Shown piece by piece: positions 26,625 to 36,865 of a DNA stretch of 64,000 nt. The position numbers and the translations under genes were made by a program. Positions within the stretch are counted from its first letter, which is position 1, and the number at the start of each line of letters is the position of its first letter. A model generated the notes under the pieces. That model was not told the DNA's origin and made no database searches. It worked only from the letters and a program-made list of their open reading frames with translations. The DNA comes from an uncultured Bacteroides sp. (GTDB taxonomy: Bacteria > Bacteroidota > Bacteroidia > Bacteroidales > Bacteroidaceae). The stretch covers positions 1 to 64,000 of the forward strand of contig CAAFUN010000003.1 of the NCBI GenBank assembly GCA_900766195.1, given 5' to 3'.

Positions 26625-29093
26625 ATGAAAAAACAATTTCTGATTTTATGTTTAACAATGGGCTTTGCAGGACATATATTTGCACAAAGCTTCGAAAAGA
26701 ACGCCAATGGTGTAGCTGTAAATATCCAAGGGCTAACTGTCGAAGTGCAGTTTTATACGCCTACAACTATCAGAATACTTAAATCAAAACAAGGAGAAAA
26801 ATATATCAATAAAAGTTTATCTGTAATTGCAGAGCCTCAAACAGTAAAGTTTACGGCTCGAAAAAGTGGAAACTCTATAAAACTTGAAAGTTCTCAATTA
26901 CATGTTGATATTGATCAGAACACAGGACTGCTTACTTTTCTCACAAAAAACGGAAAAAAGCTGCTGAAGGAAAATGCTTCACCTACTTTTACTAATTTCA
27001 ATGATGCCGGAAAGGAAACTTTTAGTGTCAGCCAATCTTATGCTCTGGAAAAAGACGAAGCTATTTACGGACTTGGAATTCTTCAAAATGGGAAAATGTC
27101 TCAGCGTAACCAAAAAATTCGCATGGTACAAAACAATACTGTAGACTTTGTGACTTTCTTCCAATCCGTGAAAGGCTATGGCATTTTCTGGGATAATTAT
27201 TCACCAACTACATTTAAAGACAATGCATCTGAAACCTCTTTTAGTTCAGAGGTGGGCGATGGCATTGATTACTATTTCATGTATGGCGGCAATGCTGATG
27301 GTGTTATCAGCTGTATGCGCGAACTTACCGGCGAAGTTCCTATGTTTCCATTATGGACATATGGTTTTTGGCAAAGTAAAGAGAGGTATAAAAGTCAAGA
27401 CGAAATAGTGGGAGTCGTAAAGAAATACCGCGAATTAGGAGTTCCTCTTGATGGTATCATCCAGGACTGGCAATATTGGGGAAATAACTACTTATGGAAT
27501 GCAATGGACTTTCTTAATGAAGAGTTTTCCAATCCTCGTAAAATGATCGACGACATCCATAAGATGAATGCGCATTTGATTATCTCCATTTGGTCATCAT
27601 TTGGTCCACAGACCAAACCATACAGAGAGTTAAACAAAATAGGAGCACTTTTCAATTTTAGCACCTGGCCTGAATCAGGATTGACAAGCTGGCCTCCTAA
27701 CAAAGAATACCCATCAGGCGTTCGTGTATACGATGCCTATAACCCTAAAGCCCGTGATATCTATTGGAATTACTTAAATAAAGGATTGTTCTCATTAGGA
27801 ATAGACGGATGGTGGATGGATTCTACAGAACCTGATCACTTAAACTTTAATCCCAATGATATGAATACCAAAACCTATCTGGGATCATTCCGCAAAGTAA
27901 GAAACGCCTATCCGTTAATGACGGTTGGAGGTGTTTTCGATCATCAACGTGCTATTTCATCAGATAAACGCGTGTTCATTCTTACCCGTTCAGCTTTTGC
28001 CGGGCAACAACGTTACGGAGCCAATACATGGTCGGGTGACGTGAATTCTTCTTGGGAGTCATTGCGTAATCAAGTGCCTTCGGGACTCAATTTTTCATTA
28101 TGTGGCATTCCTCACTGGAACAGCGATATAGGAGGCTTTTTTGCCGGTGCCTACAACAAGAACTGGAATGATGGATCAGGCGCTAAAAACCCATTGTATC
28201 AAGAACTTTATGTCAGGTGGTTACAATTTGGTGCTTTTACACCGATGATGCGTTCTCACGGTACAGATGTTCCAAGAGAAATTTATCAATTTGGAAAAAA
28301 GGGTGAACCAATCTACGATGCAATTGAAAAAACCATCAATCTTCGTTATTCACTATTACCTTATATATATGCTACAGCATGGCAGGTAACCAAGAACCAA
28401 TCTAGTTTTATGCGTGCTTTAGTTATGGATTTCCCTTCAGATAAGAAAGTCTGGAATATGAATAACGAATATATGTTTGGGAAGTCGATATTAGTTGCAC
28501 CAATTGTAAATGCACAATATACGCCTGAAGTCATTTTGAAGACAAATGAAAATACAGGGTGGAATAAAGATACGATAAGTGTAGAGAAAAAGAAGTCGGT
28601 TGATTTCACTGAATCAAAAACCACTTCAGTTTATTTACCGAAAGGTGCATCTTGGTACAATTTCTGGACAAACGAAAATTATGATGGAGGGCAAGAACTA
28701 AAATTAAAAACAGAAATAGATAAAATTCCACTATTTATCAAAGCTGGTACAATAATGCCATTTGGTCCAAAAGTGCAATACAGCACTCAAAAAGAATGGA
28801 ATAATCTTGAAATTCGCGTATTCGAAGGCGCAGATGGAGAATTTACTTTGTATGAGGATGAATTTGATAACTATAATTATGAAAAAGCTATGTATTCAAC
28901 CATCAAATTCATTTGGAACAATACAAAAAAAGAACTGACTATTGCTAATCGTGAAGGTAGCTTTCCCAGTATGCTAAGCCAACGAAAATTCAATATTGTA
29001 ATAATCGGGAAAAAGACCTCATTGGATAAACCGGAATTACAGAGTCAAAAGACTATCGATTACAATGGAGGAAAAATTGTCGTTAAGCTATAA
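26625..29093 (+). CDS. Glycoside hydrolase family 31 (alpha-xylosidase or alpha-glucosidase type)
   Basis: The protein has 822 residues. A signal peptide (cleavage near GHIFAQ, about residue 21) is followed by an N-terminal beta-sandwich (galactose-mutarotase-like, about 25-225), the (beta/alpha)8 barrel (about 230-590) and C-terminal beta domains. The nucleophile is Asp399 in WWMDSTEPD and the acid/base is Asp472 in WSGDVNSSW. The active-site wall motif QDWQYWG (GVPLDGIIQDWQYWG) is also present. GH31 enzymes remove alpha-linked xylose or glucose from non-reducing ends with retention. Alpha-xylosidase is favoured by the neighbours (beta-galactosidase, GH43, GH3), which resemble the trimming set of xyloglucan loci. 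It lacks the PA14 insert of some alpha-xylosidases. It lies in the operon 19 bp before the GH97 gene. Confidence 0.88.
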   Translation: MKKQFLILCLTMGFAGHIFAQSFEKNANGVAVNIQGLTVEVQFYTPTTIRILKSKQGEKYINKSLSVIAEPQTVKFTARKSGNSIKLESSQLHVDIDQNTGLLTFLTKNGKKLLKENASPTFTNFNDAGKETFSVSQSYALEKDEAIYGLGILQNGKMSQRNQKIRMVQNNTVDFVTFFQSVKGYGIFWDNYSPTTFKDNASETSFSSEVGDGIDYYFMYGGNADGVISCMRELTGEVPMFPLWTYGFWQSKERYKSQDEIVGVVKKYRELGVPLDGIIQDWQYWGNNYLWNAMDFLNEEFSNPRKMIDDIHKMNAHLIISIWSSFGPQTKPYRELNKIGALFNFSTWPESGLTSWPPNKEYPSGVRVYDAYNPKARDIYWNYLNKGLFSLGIDGWWMDSTEPDHLNFNPNDMNTKTYLGSFRKVRNAYPLMTVGGVFDHQRAISSDKRVFILTRSAFAGQQRYGANTWSGDVNSSWESLRNQVPSGLNFSLCGIPHWNSDIGGFFAGAYNKNWNDGSGAKNPLYQELYVRWLQFGAFTPMMRSHGTDVPREIYQFGKKGEPIYDAIEKTINLRYSLLPYIYATAWQVTKNQSSFMRALVMDFPSDKKVWNMNNEYMFGKSILVAPIVNAQYTPEVILKTNENTGWNKDTISVEKKKSVDFTESKTTSVYLPKGASWYNFWTNENYDGGQELKLKTEIDKIPLFIKAGTIMPFGPKVQYSTQKEWNNLEIRVFEGADGEFTLYEDEFDNYNYEKAMYSTIKFIWNNTKKELTIANREGSFPSMLSQRKFNIVIIGKKTSLDKPELQSQKTIDYNGGKIVVKL

Positions 29094-29112
29094 TTATAGA
29101 TAAAATAGCATT

Positions 29113-31038
29113 ATGAAAATCTGGTATATACTATTTTTCTACATACTCTTTTCGTCCGTTGCATTCGGTCAAAAAGTAAGTATTAGATCCCCAAACAACA
29201 AAGTTGAAGCAAAGCTCTTCAACGATTCTAATGATGATTTTGGTTCTTGGTACCTGAGAGTGAATTACATCAACGAGAAGCAAACTGTAGAAGTGATTCC
29301 TAGAATAGAATTAGGACTTTCGCGCAGTGACCAAGATTTTTCAAAGGAGTTGAAGTTTTTGAAAGCTGCAAAGCCTACTTTGGTGAGCGAACAATACACC
29401 GCACTCCACGGCAAGCGTAATCGATGCAGTAACAGTGCCAATGAGATAATAGTCTCCTTCGAAAATTCCTCGAAGACAAAGATGAATCTCATCGTTAGAG
29501 CATACAACAACGGAGTGACCTTCCGATATGAATATCCTGAGAAAGGAGGTACATTTATCGTGAAAGATGAGCTTACAGCCTATGCTATACCTGATAGCAC
29601 CCAACGGTGGCTTGAAAAATTTAATCCAGCCAACGAAGGACTTTATTCTGGCATGGCAAGTGGAAAAGTACAGCAGGATTGGGGGTATCCTGCTCTTTTC
29701 AACACGCCGGGAAAGGATTGTTGGTATTTAATTCATGAGGCTGACTTGGATGAGAATTACTGTGGAACAAAGCTGTCCAATACTGTTGAAAAAACAAAGT
29801 ATAAGCTCACCTTTCCTGATCAATGGAACGGACGTGGAAAAGGCGAATCACAGCCCAAAATTACTCTACCTTGGAAATCGCCGTGGCGGGTAATTATAGT
29901 AGGGAGTCTTGCTGACATTGTAGAATCAACATTGGTTGACGATGTATGTCCACCATCAATAATAGCAAAAACCGATTGGATTAAACCAGGCGTAGCATCG
30001 TGGAATTACTGGTCGGATAATCATGGAACACAAAGTTACAAAACGGTTTGTGCCTTCGCCGATCTAGCTGCCGAAATGGGTTGGCCATATACCTTACTTG
30101 ACTGGGAATGGGATAGAATGAGCGATGGCGGCAAATTGGAAGATGCACTTAAATACATCCAATCAAAAGGAATAAAACCTCTAATGTGGTACAATTCAGG
30201 TGGTGATCACACATGGGTGGCATCAACTCCTAAAGATCGAATGTTGACACACGAAAACAGAGTAGAGGAATTTACCAAATTGAAAAAGTTAGGTGTAGCA
30301 GGTGTAAAAATTGACTTTTTTGAAAGCGAAAAGCAGGACATGATAAAATATTATCTGGACATATTGAATGATGCCGCCAAATTCGAAATATTGGTTTATT
30401 TTCACGGCTGTCTTGTACCACGTGGTTGGGCACGTACTTACCCCAATTTAATGACTTATGAAGGTGTTCGCGGAGCTGAATGGTACAACAACGGACCTGA
30501 GTTTACAACTACAGCACCCGAGCACAACACCATCTTACCGTTCACCCGCAATGTGGTAGGCGCCATGGATTATACACCTGTAACTTTTACCAATTCGCAA
30601 TATCCTCATACCACCTCTTATGGACATGAGCTGGCTTTAAGCGTATTATTCGAGTCAGGAATACAGCATTTTGCCGACAGGCCTGAAGGATATTATGCTT
30701 TACCCGATGCTGCAAAGACTTTCTTAAGAGATGTGCCAAATGCTTGGGACGACATTAAGTTTATCGATGGCTATCCCGGAAAGGATGTCATCATTGCCCG
30801 CAAGAAAGGTAACGGATGGTATATCGGAGGAATCAACGCTGACAATATGCATGAAAAAACAAAGAAATTATCGTTTGCTTTTTTACCGGACAGTGTAAAA
30901 TACAAACTGACACTTATTGCTGATGGTAAACACGATAAAGATTTCGCCACTCGATACTTAGTGGTTGATAAAACATCAACACTCAATGTAAAGATGCTTC
31001 GTAGAGGTGGTTTTGTGATAAGTTTAAAACCTTACTAA
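29113..31038 (+). CDS. Glycoside hydrolase family 97, Asp-nucleophile type (likely alpha-galactosidase)
   Basis: The protein has 641 residues: signal peptide (cleavage near SVAFGQ), GH97 N-terminal beta-sandwich (about 22-270), catalytic barrel (about 275-550) and a C-terminal beta domain (about 555-641). Family 97 contains inverting alpha-glucosidases, such as SusB with Glu bases, and retaining alpha-galactosidases that use an Asp nucleophile. Here GVKIDFF puts Asp401 at the nucleophile position and TYEGVRG puts Glu450 at the acid/base position. This matches the retaining alpha-galactosidase subgroup. It is periplasmic by its signal. The operon also encodes a GH27 alpha-galactosidase, so two unrelated folds may serve the same linkage type. 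Confidence 0.88.
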   Translation: MKIWYILFFYILFSSVAFGQKVSIRSPNNKVEAKLFNDSNDDFGSWYLRVNYINEKQTVEVIPRIELGLSRSDQDFSKELKFLKAAKPTLVSEQYTALHGKRNRCSNSANEIIVSFENSSKTKMNLIVRAYNNGVTFRYEYPEKGGTFIVKDELTAYAIPDSTQRWLEKFNPANEGLYSGMASGKVQQDWGYPALFNTPGKDCWYLIHEADLDENYCGTKLSNTVEKTKYKLTFPDQWNGRGKGESQPKITLPWKSPWRVIIVGSLADIVESTLVDDVCPPSIIAKTDWIKPGVASWNYWSDNHGTQSYKTVCAFADLAAEMGWPYTLLDWEWDRMSDGGKLEDALKYIQSKGIKPLMWYNSGGDHTWVASTPKDRMLTHENRVEEFTKLKKLGVAGVKIDFFESEKQDMIKYYLDILNDAAKFEILVYFHGCLVPRGWARTYPNLMTYEGVRGAEWYNNGPEFTTTAPEHNTILPFTRNVVGAMDYTPVTFTNSQYPHTTSYGHELALSVLFESGIQHFADRPEGYYALPDAAKTFLRDVPNAWDDIKFIDGYPGKDVIIARKKGNGWYIGGINADNMHEKTKKLSFAFLPDSVKYKLTLIADGKHDKDFATRYLVVDKTSTLNVKMLRRGGFVISLKPY

Positions 31039-31071
31039 TCAAAAATTAGCATTATTAGATAACCTTAAAAC

Positions 31072-33669
31072 ATGAGTAAAGCTATATTTCTAATACTTTT
31101 AGGCTGGATTTGCGTATTCCAAGTATCGGCCCAACAATATCCGTTTCAAAATCCAAAATTGAATTCGGCAGAACGTGCAAAGGATCTTATATCCAGACTA
31201 ACACTGGAAGAGAAAGTGACTTTAATGTGCGACCAGTCAGATCCTATACCACGTTTGGGAATCAAGAAATTCAATTGGTGGAGCGAGGCACTTCACGGCT
31301 ATGCTAATAACGATAGTGTTACCGTTTTCCCTGAACCAATCGGCATGGCTGCCTCGTTTGACGACAAGTTATTGTGGCACATTTACAATGCCATATCCGA
31401 TGAAGCTCGTGCCAAGTACCACCAATGGTTGCGTCGTGGCAATGAGAACAAACGGTTTCTGAGTCTTTCAGTATGGACTCCCAACGTTAATATTTTCCGT
31501 GATCCTCGTTGGGGACGCGGGCAGGAAACTTACGGTGAAGATCCTTATCTGACTTCACGTATGGGTGTACAGGTTGTGAAAGGACTTCAAGGACCCGATG
31601 ATGCTAAATATCGTAAGTTACTAGCTTGTGCCAAACATTATGCTGTTCATTCCGGACCCGAATGGAGTCGCCATGAACTGAATCTCAACAATGTAAGTCC
31701 CCGTGAACTGTGGGAAACCTATCTTCCCGCCTTCAAGTCGTTGGTTCAGGATGCAGATGTGCGTCAAGTAATGTGCGCTTACCAACGATTGGACGACGAA
31801 CCATGCTGCGGTAATACGCGTCTTTTGCAACAAATTCTTCGTGACCAATGGGGTTTCAAATACTTAGTTGTATCCGATTGTGGTGCTGTGACCGATTTTT
31901 ACACTACACACAAAGTGTCATCCACACCGACACATGCAGCTTCCAAGGCTGTTTTGGCAGGCACAGATGTGGAATGCGTCTGGGAAAATTATCCCTTTAA
32001 AGATCTTCCGGCTGCCGTAGAAAAAGGGTTAATAAAAGAGGCAGACATAAACAAAAGCCTTATGCGTGTGCTAATCGGGCGTTTTGATTTGGGCGATTTT
32101 GACCCCGATGCTATTGTGCCTTGGGCACAAATACCTGCCTCTGTGCTCAATAGTGCTAAACACCGCCAACTAGCGTTGGACATGGCGCGTGAATCAATGA
32201 CCCTGCTTCAAAACAACAAAGATATATTACCACTCTCCAAATCGTTAGAAAGAATTGCCGTTATTGGTCCTAATGCCAACGACAAACCCATGCTTTGGGG
32301 AAATTACAACGGAACACCGATACATACCATTTCCATCTTAGATGGGATAAAAACAAAAATATCCGATACCCAAATTCTGTATGATAAAGGTTGCGACTTA
32401 GTGGAAGATAAGGTAACGCAAAGTTATTTTGATCAACTTTCTTTCAATAATAAAAAAGGGGTTAAGGTTACTTATTGGAATACTCCCGACAGAACTGGAA
32501 CGCCAGTGACTACCGTCCAAATTATCAATCCTATAAAAATGACTACAGCCGGCCAACACGAGTTTGCATCAGGTGTCAAGCTTGAAGGTTTTTCGGCTTT
32601 ATTCGAAACTGAATTCACTCCAAAAGTATCAGAGGAGTTAGTTTTCAAAGGGGGTGCTACAGGCTATTTTGAATTGATAGTAGATGGGAAAACCATTCAA
32701 ACTTATAACAATTGGCGTACTTTGCCTTCACGCATACCTCTAAAAGTAGAAGCTGGGAAAACGTACAAAATCGAAATACGCTATGCTCAACGAAACAATT
32801 GGCAAGCAAATATTGAGCTGGATTTCGGCAAAGAAATAGATGTGGATTACGCCAAATTACTTGAGAAACTGGAAGGTATTGAAACCGTTGTTTTTGCAGG
32901 TGGACTTTCAGGAAACTTAGAGGGCGAAGAGATGCCCGTTAATTATCCGGGATTCAAAGGAGGCGACCGTACCAATATAGATCTTCCTGCCGTTCAGCGG
33001 AATTGTCTAAAAGCATTGAAAGAAGCTGGAAAGAGAGTGATCTTTGTCAATTGCTCGGGGTCAGCTATTGCTTTGACACCCGAAACCGGAACCTGTGATG
33101 CCATTCTTCAGGCATGGTATGCTGGTGAATCAGGTGGACAAGCAATAGCAGATGTACTTTTCGGTGATTACAATCCCGGAGGTAAACTTCCTATCACTTT
33201 CTACAAAAGCTCTGATCAGCTGAAAGATTTCGAAGATTATTCAATGAAAGGACGCACATACAGATATATGAATGACGCACTATTTCCTTTCGGATACGGC
33301 CTGAGCTATACTCAATTTATGATAGGCAATGCCACATTGAGCAAGCAAACGCTAAAGGCAGATGAAGCCATAAAAATTACGATACCGGTATCCAACATAG
33401 GCAAACGGGAGGGAACTGAAATAGTGCAAGTGTATGTACGAAAAGTGGATGATGTAGAGGGGCCGTTTAAAACACTCAAAGGCTTCCAACGTGTCACTCT
33501 CAATGCCGGACAAAAAACGAATGTCACAATTGACCTTCCTGCATCTTCCTTCGAATTCTTCGACTGGGGACAACGCCGCATGATGGTTACTGCAGGTGAA
33601 TACGAAGTTTATTACGGAAGTAGTTCAGATGCAAAAGACTTAAAAAGCTATAGGATTTTTATTAAATAG
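31072..33669 (+). CDS. Glycoside hydrolase family 3 with PA14 insert (beta-glucosidase/beta-xylosidase type)
   Basis: The protein has 865 residues. A signal peptide (cleavage near VSAQ, about residue 21) precedes the GH3 N-terminal barrel (about 30-350; NWWSEALHG substrate loop, nucleophile Asp269 in VVSDCGAV). The C-terminal alpha/beta domain begins at about 390 and is split by a PA14-type beta module (about 465-590). A fibronectin III-like domain lies at the end (about 745-860). PA14 inserts in GH3 shape the substrate pocket. The NWWSEALHG and CGNTRLLQQILRDQWGF features resemble beta-xylosidases, but beta-glucosidase is also possible. It lies between GH97 and GH2 in the operon. Confidence 0.9.
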   Translation: MSKAIFLILLGWICVFQVSAQQYPFQNPKLNSAERAKDLISRLTLEEKVTLMCDQSDPIPRLGIKKFNWWSEALHGYANNDSVTVFPEPIGMAASFDDKLLWHIYNAISDEARAKYHQWLRRGNENKRFLSLSVWTPNVNIFRDPRWGRGQETYGEDPYLTSRMGVQVVKGLQGPDDAKYRKLLACAKHYAVHSGPEWSRHELNLNNVSPRELWETYLPAFKSLVQDADVRQVMCAYQRLDDEPCCGNTRLLQQILRDQWGFKYLVVSDCGAVTDFYTTHKVSSTPTHAASKAVLAGTDVECVWENYPFKDLPAAVEKGLIKEADINKSLMRVLIGRFDLGDFDPDAIVPWAQIPASVLNSAKHRQLALDMARESMTLLQNNKDILPLSKSLERIAVIGPNANDKPMLWGNYNGTPIHTISILDGIKTKISDTQILYDKGCDLVEDKVTQSYFDQLSFNNKKGVKVTYWNTPDRTGTPVTTVQIINPIKMTTAGQHEFASGVKLEGFSALFETEFTPKVSEELVFKGGATGYFELIVDGKTIQTYNNWRTLPSRIPLKVEAGKTYKIEIRYAQRNNWQANIELDFGKEIDVDYAKLLEKLEGIETVVFAGGLSGNLEGEEMPVNYPGFKGGDRTNIDLPAVQRNCLKALKEAGKRVIFVNCSGSAIALTPETGTCDAILQAWYAGESGGQAIADVLFGDYNPGGKLPITFYKSSDQLKDFEDYSMKGRTYRYMNDALFPFGYGLSYTQFMIGNATLSKQTLKADEAIKITIPVSNIGKREGTEIVQVYVRKVDDVEGPFKTLKGFQRVTLNAGQKTNVTIDLPASSFEFFDWGQRRMMVTAGEYEVYYGSSSDAKDLKSYRIFIK

Positions 33670-33699
33670 CTATATTAACTATAAATAAACCTCTTAACC

Positions 33700-36600
33700 A
33701 TGAAAATATTTCCTTTTTCAGCATTGCTTTCTTTATTACTTTTTGCAACACTTCCTATCGTTGCACAATATACTGCCTCAATTTCAGTGTCCCCGGAAGT
33801 TGAGGATCCTAAATGCCTTGGGGTAAATAAAGAACCTCATCATGCAACTCTGATGCCTTATGGCAACATGGAAGAAGCCATGAAGGCTAACCGCCATGCT
33901 TCTTCGCAATGCCGTAGTCTCAACGGAAACTGGAAATTTAACTGGGTGCCCACTCCTGATAAGCGCCCTGTGGATTTCTACAAAACAGATTTTAATGTTT
34001 CGGAGTGGAAGGATATTCCCGTACCTTCCAACTGGGAAGTGCACGGCTACGGAACACCATTTTACCGGAATTTTGGCTATACCATCAAAAAAGATTATCC
34101 GCGAATTATGAGCGAACCTGAAAAATGGTACACTTCCTACAAAGAACGCAATCCGGTGGGAAGCTATCGTCGCGATTTCGACATACCTGCTGATTGGAAC
34201 GGCAAACGGATATTTATCACCTTTGATGGTGTAGATTCCGCTTTCTTCATTTGGGTCAACGGACAGAAAGTGGGTTATAGTGTCAACAGCCGCAATGCAG
34301 CAGATTTTGACCTTACCAAATATGTAAGATCTGGCAAGAACATGATAGCTGTAGAAGTGTATCAATACAGTTCGGGCACATGGCTGGAAGATCAAGACAT
34401 GTGGCGTCTGCACGGTATTTTCCGTAATGTAACACTTTGGAATACCCCTCAAGTACATATCCGCGATTTCTTCGTAAAAACAGATTTGGATAAAAACTAT
34501 CGCGATGCAACATTAGATGTCACTGCTAAAATCAAGAATTATGGTGATATTATAGGAAAGGCACAAACATTCACCGCCACACTATACGATCAAGAAGGCA
34601 AGGAGATAGCCAAAGGTAGTGCAAAAGGTACTCCGCTCAAATCTAACCAAGAAGAAACCTTGAACGTGAAAATCCAAATCACCAACCCAGCAAAATGGAC
34701 CGCTGAGACTCCCAATTTATATACGGTGGTCTTGACAAGTTCCGAAAGTGAAATCCTCTCGCAAAAGATAGGATTCCGTAAGGTGGAAATAAAAGGATCT
34801 GTGTTTATGGTGAACGGTGTACCCATCAAACTAAAAGGAGTTAACCGCCACGAGCATTGGTCGGATGTAGGACATGCCATTACCGAAGAGCAAATGATAC
34901 GTGATCTCAAAGTAATCAAACAAGGAAACTGCAATCACGTACGCACCAGTCACTATTCCAATGATCCTCGATGGTATGAATTGTGCGATGAATGGGGAAT
35001 CTGGTTGGTAGCCGAAGCCAATATGGAATATCACGGATACGACAACCGATTTGATGAAGAACCAACGATAAAAGATGCTATTATCGACCGAAATATAGCC
35101 AATGCAGAGAACTTCAAGAATCATCCTTCAGTCATTATCTGGTCACTGGGGAACGAGGGCGGTGGTGTAAGTTCCAATTTGAAGGCTGCTATGGCCGCTG
35201 TCAAAGCTATTGACTCCACTCGGTTTGTACACTACGAACGCTTTGGAGCCGGAAGAAATAATCCGGCTGATTTAGATGGGCGCATGTATGGTACTGCTGC
35301 TGATTATGCAGACATGGTAAAAAATTGGGGACTGACCAAGCCTTTGTATATTTGTGAGTTTATACATGCTATGTTCAATTCAATGGGTTCGCTGGATGAG
35401 TATTCCAAGTTGTTCGACAATACACATGGAATTCTGGGTGGTGCTATCTGGGAATTTCAAGATCAGGCATTGTGGAATAAGCGTGACCCGAATCACCCTA
35501 TTCTAGCTTATGGCGGAGGCTTTGGTGAAGCGCCAAACGATCATTATTTCATTCATAAAGGCGTAGTCTCATACGATCGCACTACTGAAGGGAACTATGT
35601 GAAGCCGCATTATTTTGAAATGAAAAAGGCTTTTCAATGGATTGATACCGAACTGACTGATGCGGTGAACGGAAGTATTCAGATTAAAAACAAATATCAG
35701 TTTATTAATTTGGATAATTTTGATGCTTTTTGGAGTCTAAGCGAAAATGGAAAAGAAATTGATCATGGAAAAATAAGGATGCGTCCTACCTGGACAAAAG
35801 GAGTCTTCAGTGCCAACATCCCTTATAAAATAGAACAACAACCCAAAGCTGGAGCTGAGTATTTCCTTCGAATTTCATACAAGCAGAAAGAGAAAACTCT
35901 TTGGGCAGACAGCGGATTCGAAGTGGCTTCCGAGCAGTTCAAACTTCCGGTGAATACACCTCCAGTGTCTGAAGTTGAAGCTACATTACCGGTGAAGTTG
36001 GTTCAGAATAGGGAAACTGCAATCATTTCAGGAAAAGACTTCTCTGTCACATTTGATAAGCAAACAGGCTTTATCAGTCAGTTGATAAAATATGGCACCA
36101 ATCTCTTGACTACCGATGGTGGACCTCAACTCCACCTGTGGCGTGCAGGTCATCGTACCGACGACGACTGGGCATTCCGTCAATGGGAAAAATTTGGTGT
36201 AACGACTCTGAAATACAAGCTTGTAAATTTCAACGTGGAAAAAGAGGGCAATACTTCTGTAAAAGTAACTTCTACTACCAAAGCTGATGGAAAAGAAGGA
36301 TTTGGTGTTTATCATACGGCAACTTATCTTGTTAAGGGCGATGGTTCGATAACTGTAGACAATAAAGTACAATTTGTTGGGCTCCCTATCAATTTAGCTA
36401 AAATAGGTGTACGCATGTTGCTCGATAAAAAACTAGATCGCATGACTTTCTTTGGCCGTGGTCCTTTCGAAAACTATTCCGATCGTAAATCTGCTGCAGA
36501 GGTAGGATTATACGAAATTGGTGTAAACGAACAATATTGCTACGAAAAACCCATGGAGCGAGGTAATCATGAGGATGTACGTTGGGCAAAATTAAGCGGT

Positions 36601-36849
36601 AAGGACAACCTCTCACTATTGATAGAATCGGATAAAAACTTAATGCAAGTATCTGCTTTACCTCACACCGATGAGCAAATGAATCCTGTGGAATATAAAA
36701 TTGATTTGCCAGCCAGCACAGCAACTGTATTAGGCGTTTCTACCAAAACACTAGGGGTAGGATCAAACAGTTGTGGCCCACAACCTCTTGAAAGATTTAA
36801 GGTTAGTGCTGAAAACACATCATTTACTTATACCATAAAGCTCTTTTAA
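33700..36849 (+). CDS. Glycoside hydrolase family 2, LacZ-like beta-galactosidase
   Basis: At 1049 residues the protein has the size of classical LacZ but carries a signal peptide (cleavage near PIVAQ), so it works in the periplasm. The order is: sugar-binding jelly roll (about 35-255), Ig-like domain (260-365), TIM barrel (365-660), a second Ig-like domain and the C-terminal 'small chain' beta-sandwich (about 770-1045). The acid/base is Glu486 in WSLGNEGG and the nucleophile is Glu553 in YICEFIHAM. It would remove terminal beta-galactose, for example from xyloglucan or arabinogalactan side chains. It is followed after 16 bp by the second GH43 gene. Confidence 0.92.
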   Translation: MKIFPFSALLSLLLFATLPIVAQYTASISVSPEVEDPKCLGVNKEPHHATLMPYGNMEEAMKANRHASSQCRSLNGNWKFNWVPTPDKRPVDFYKTDFNVSEWKDIPVPSNWEVHGYGTPFYRNFGYTIKKDYPRIMSEPEKWYTSYKERNPVGSYRRDFDIPADWNGKRIFITFDGVDSAFFIWVNGQKVGYSVNSRNAADFDLTKYVRSGKNMIAVEVYQYSSGTWLEDQDMWRLHGIFRNVTLWNTPQVHIRDFFVKTDLDKNYRDATLDVTAKIKNYGDIIGKAQTFTATLYDQEGKEIAKGSAKGTPLKSNQEETLNVKIQITNPAKWTAETPNLYTVVLTSSESEILSQKIGFRKVEIKGSVFMVNGVPIKLKGVNRHEHWSDVGHAITEEQMIRDLKVIKQGNCNHVRTSHYSNDPRWYELCDEWGIWLVAEANMEYHGYDNRFDEEPTIKDAIIDRNIANAENFKNHPSVIIWSLGNEGGGVSSNLKAAMAAVKAIDSTRFVHYERFGAGRNNPADLDGRMYGTAADYADMVKNWGLTKPLYICEFIHAMFNSMGSLDEYSKLFDNTHGILGGAIWEFQDQALWNKRDPNHPILAYGGGFGEAPNDHYFIHKGVVSYDRTTEGNYVKPHYFEMKKAFQWIDTELTDAVNGSIQIKNKYQFINLDNFDAFWSLSENGKEIDHGKIRMRPTWTKGVFSANIPYKIEQQPKAGAEYFLRISYKQKEKTLWADSGFEVASEQFKLPVNTPPVSEVEATLPVKLVQNRETAIISGKDFSVTFDKQTGFISQLIKYGTNLLTTDGGPQLHLWRAGHRTDDDWAFRQWEKFGVTTLKYKLVNFNVEKEGNTSVKVTSTTKADGKEGFGVYHTATYLVKGDGSITVDNKVQFVGLPINLAKIGVRMLLDKKLDRMTFFGRGPFENYSDRKSAAEVGLYEIGVNEQYCYEKPMERGNHEDVRWAKLSGKDNLSLLIESDKNLMQVSALPHTDEQMNPVEYKIDLPASTATVLGVSTKTLGVGSNSCGPQPLERFKVSAENTSFTYTIKLF

Positions 36850-36865
36850 ACAAACTGAATATATT

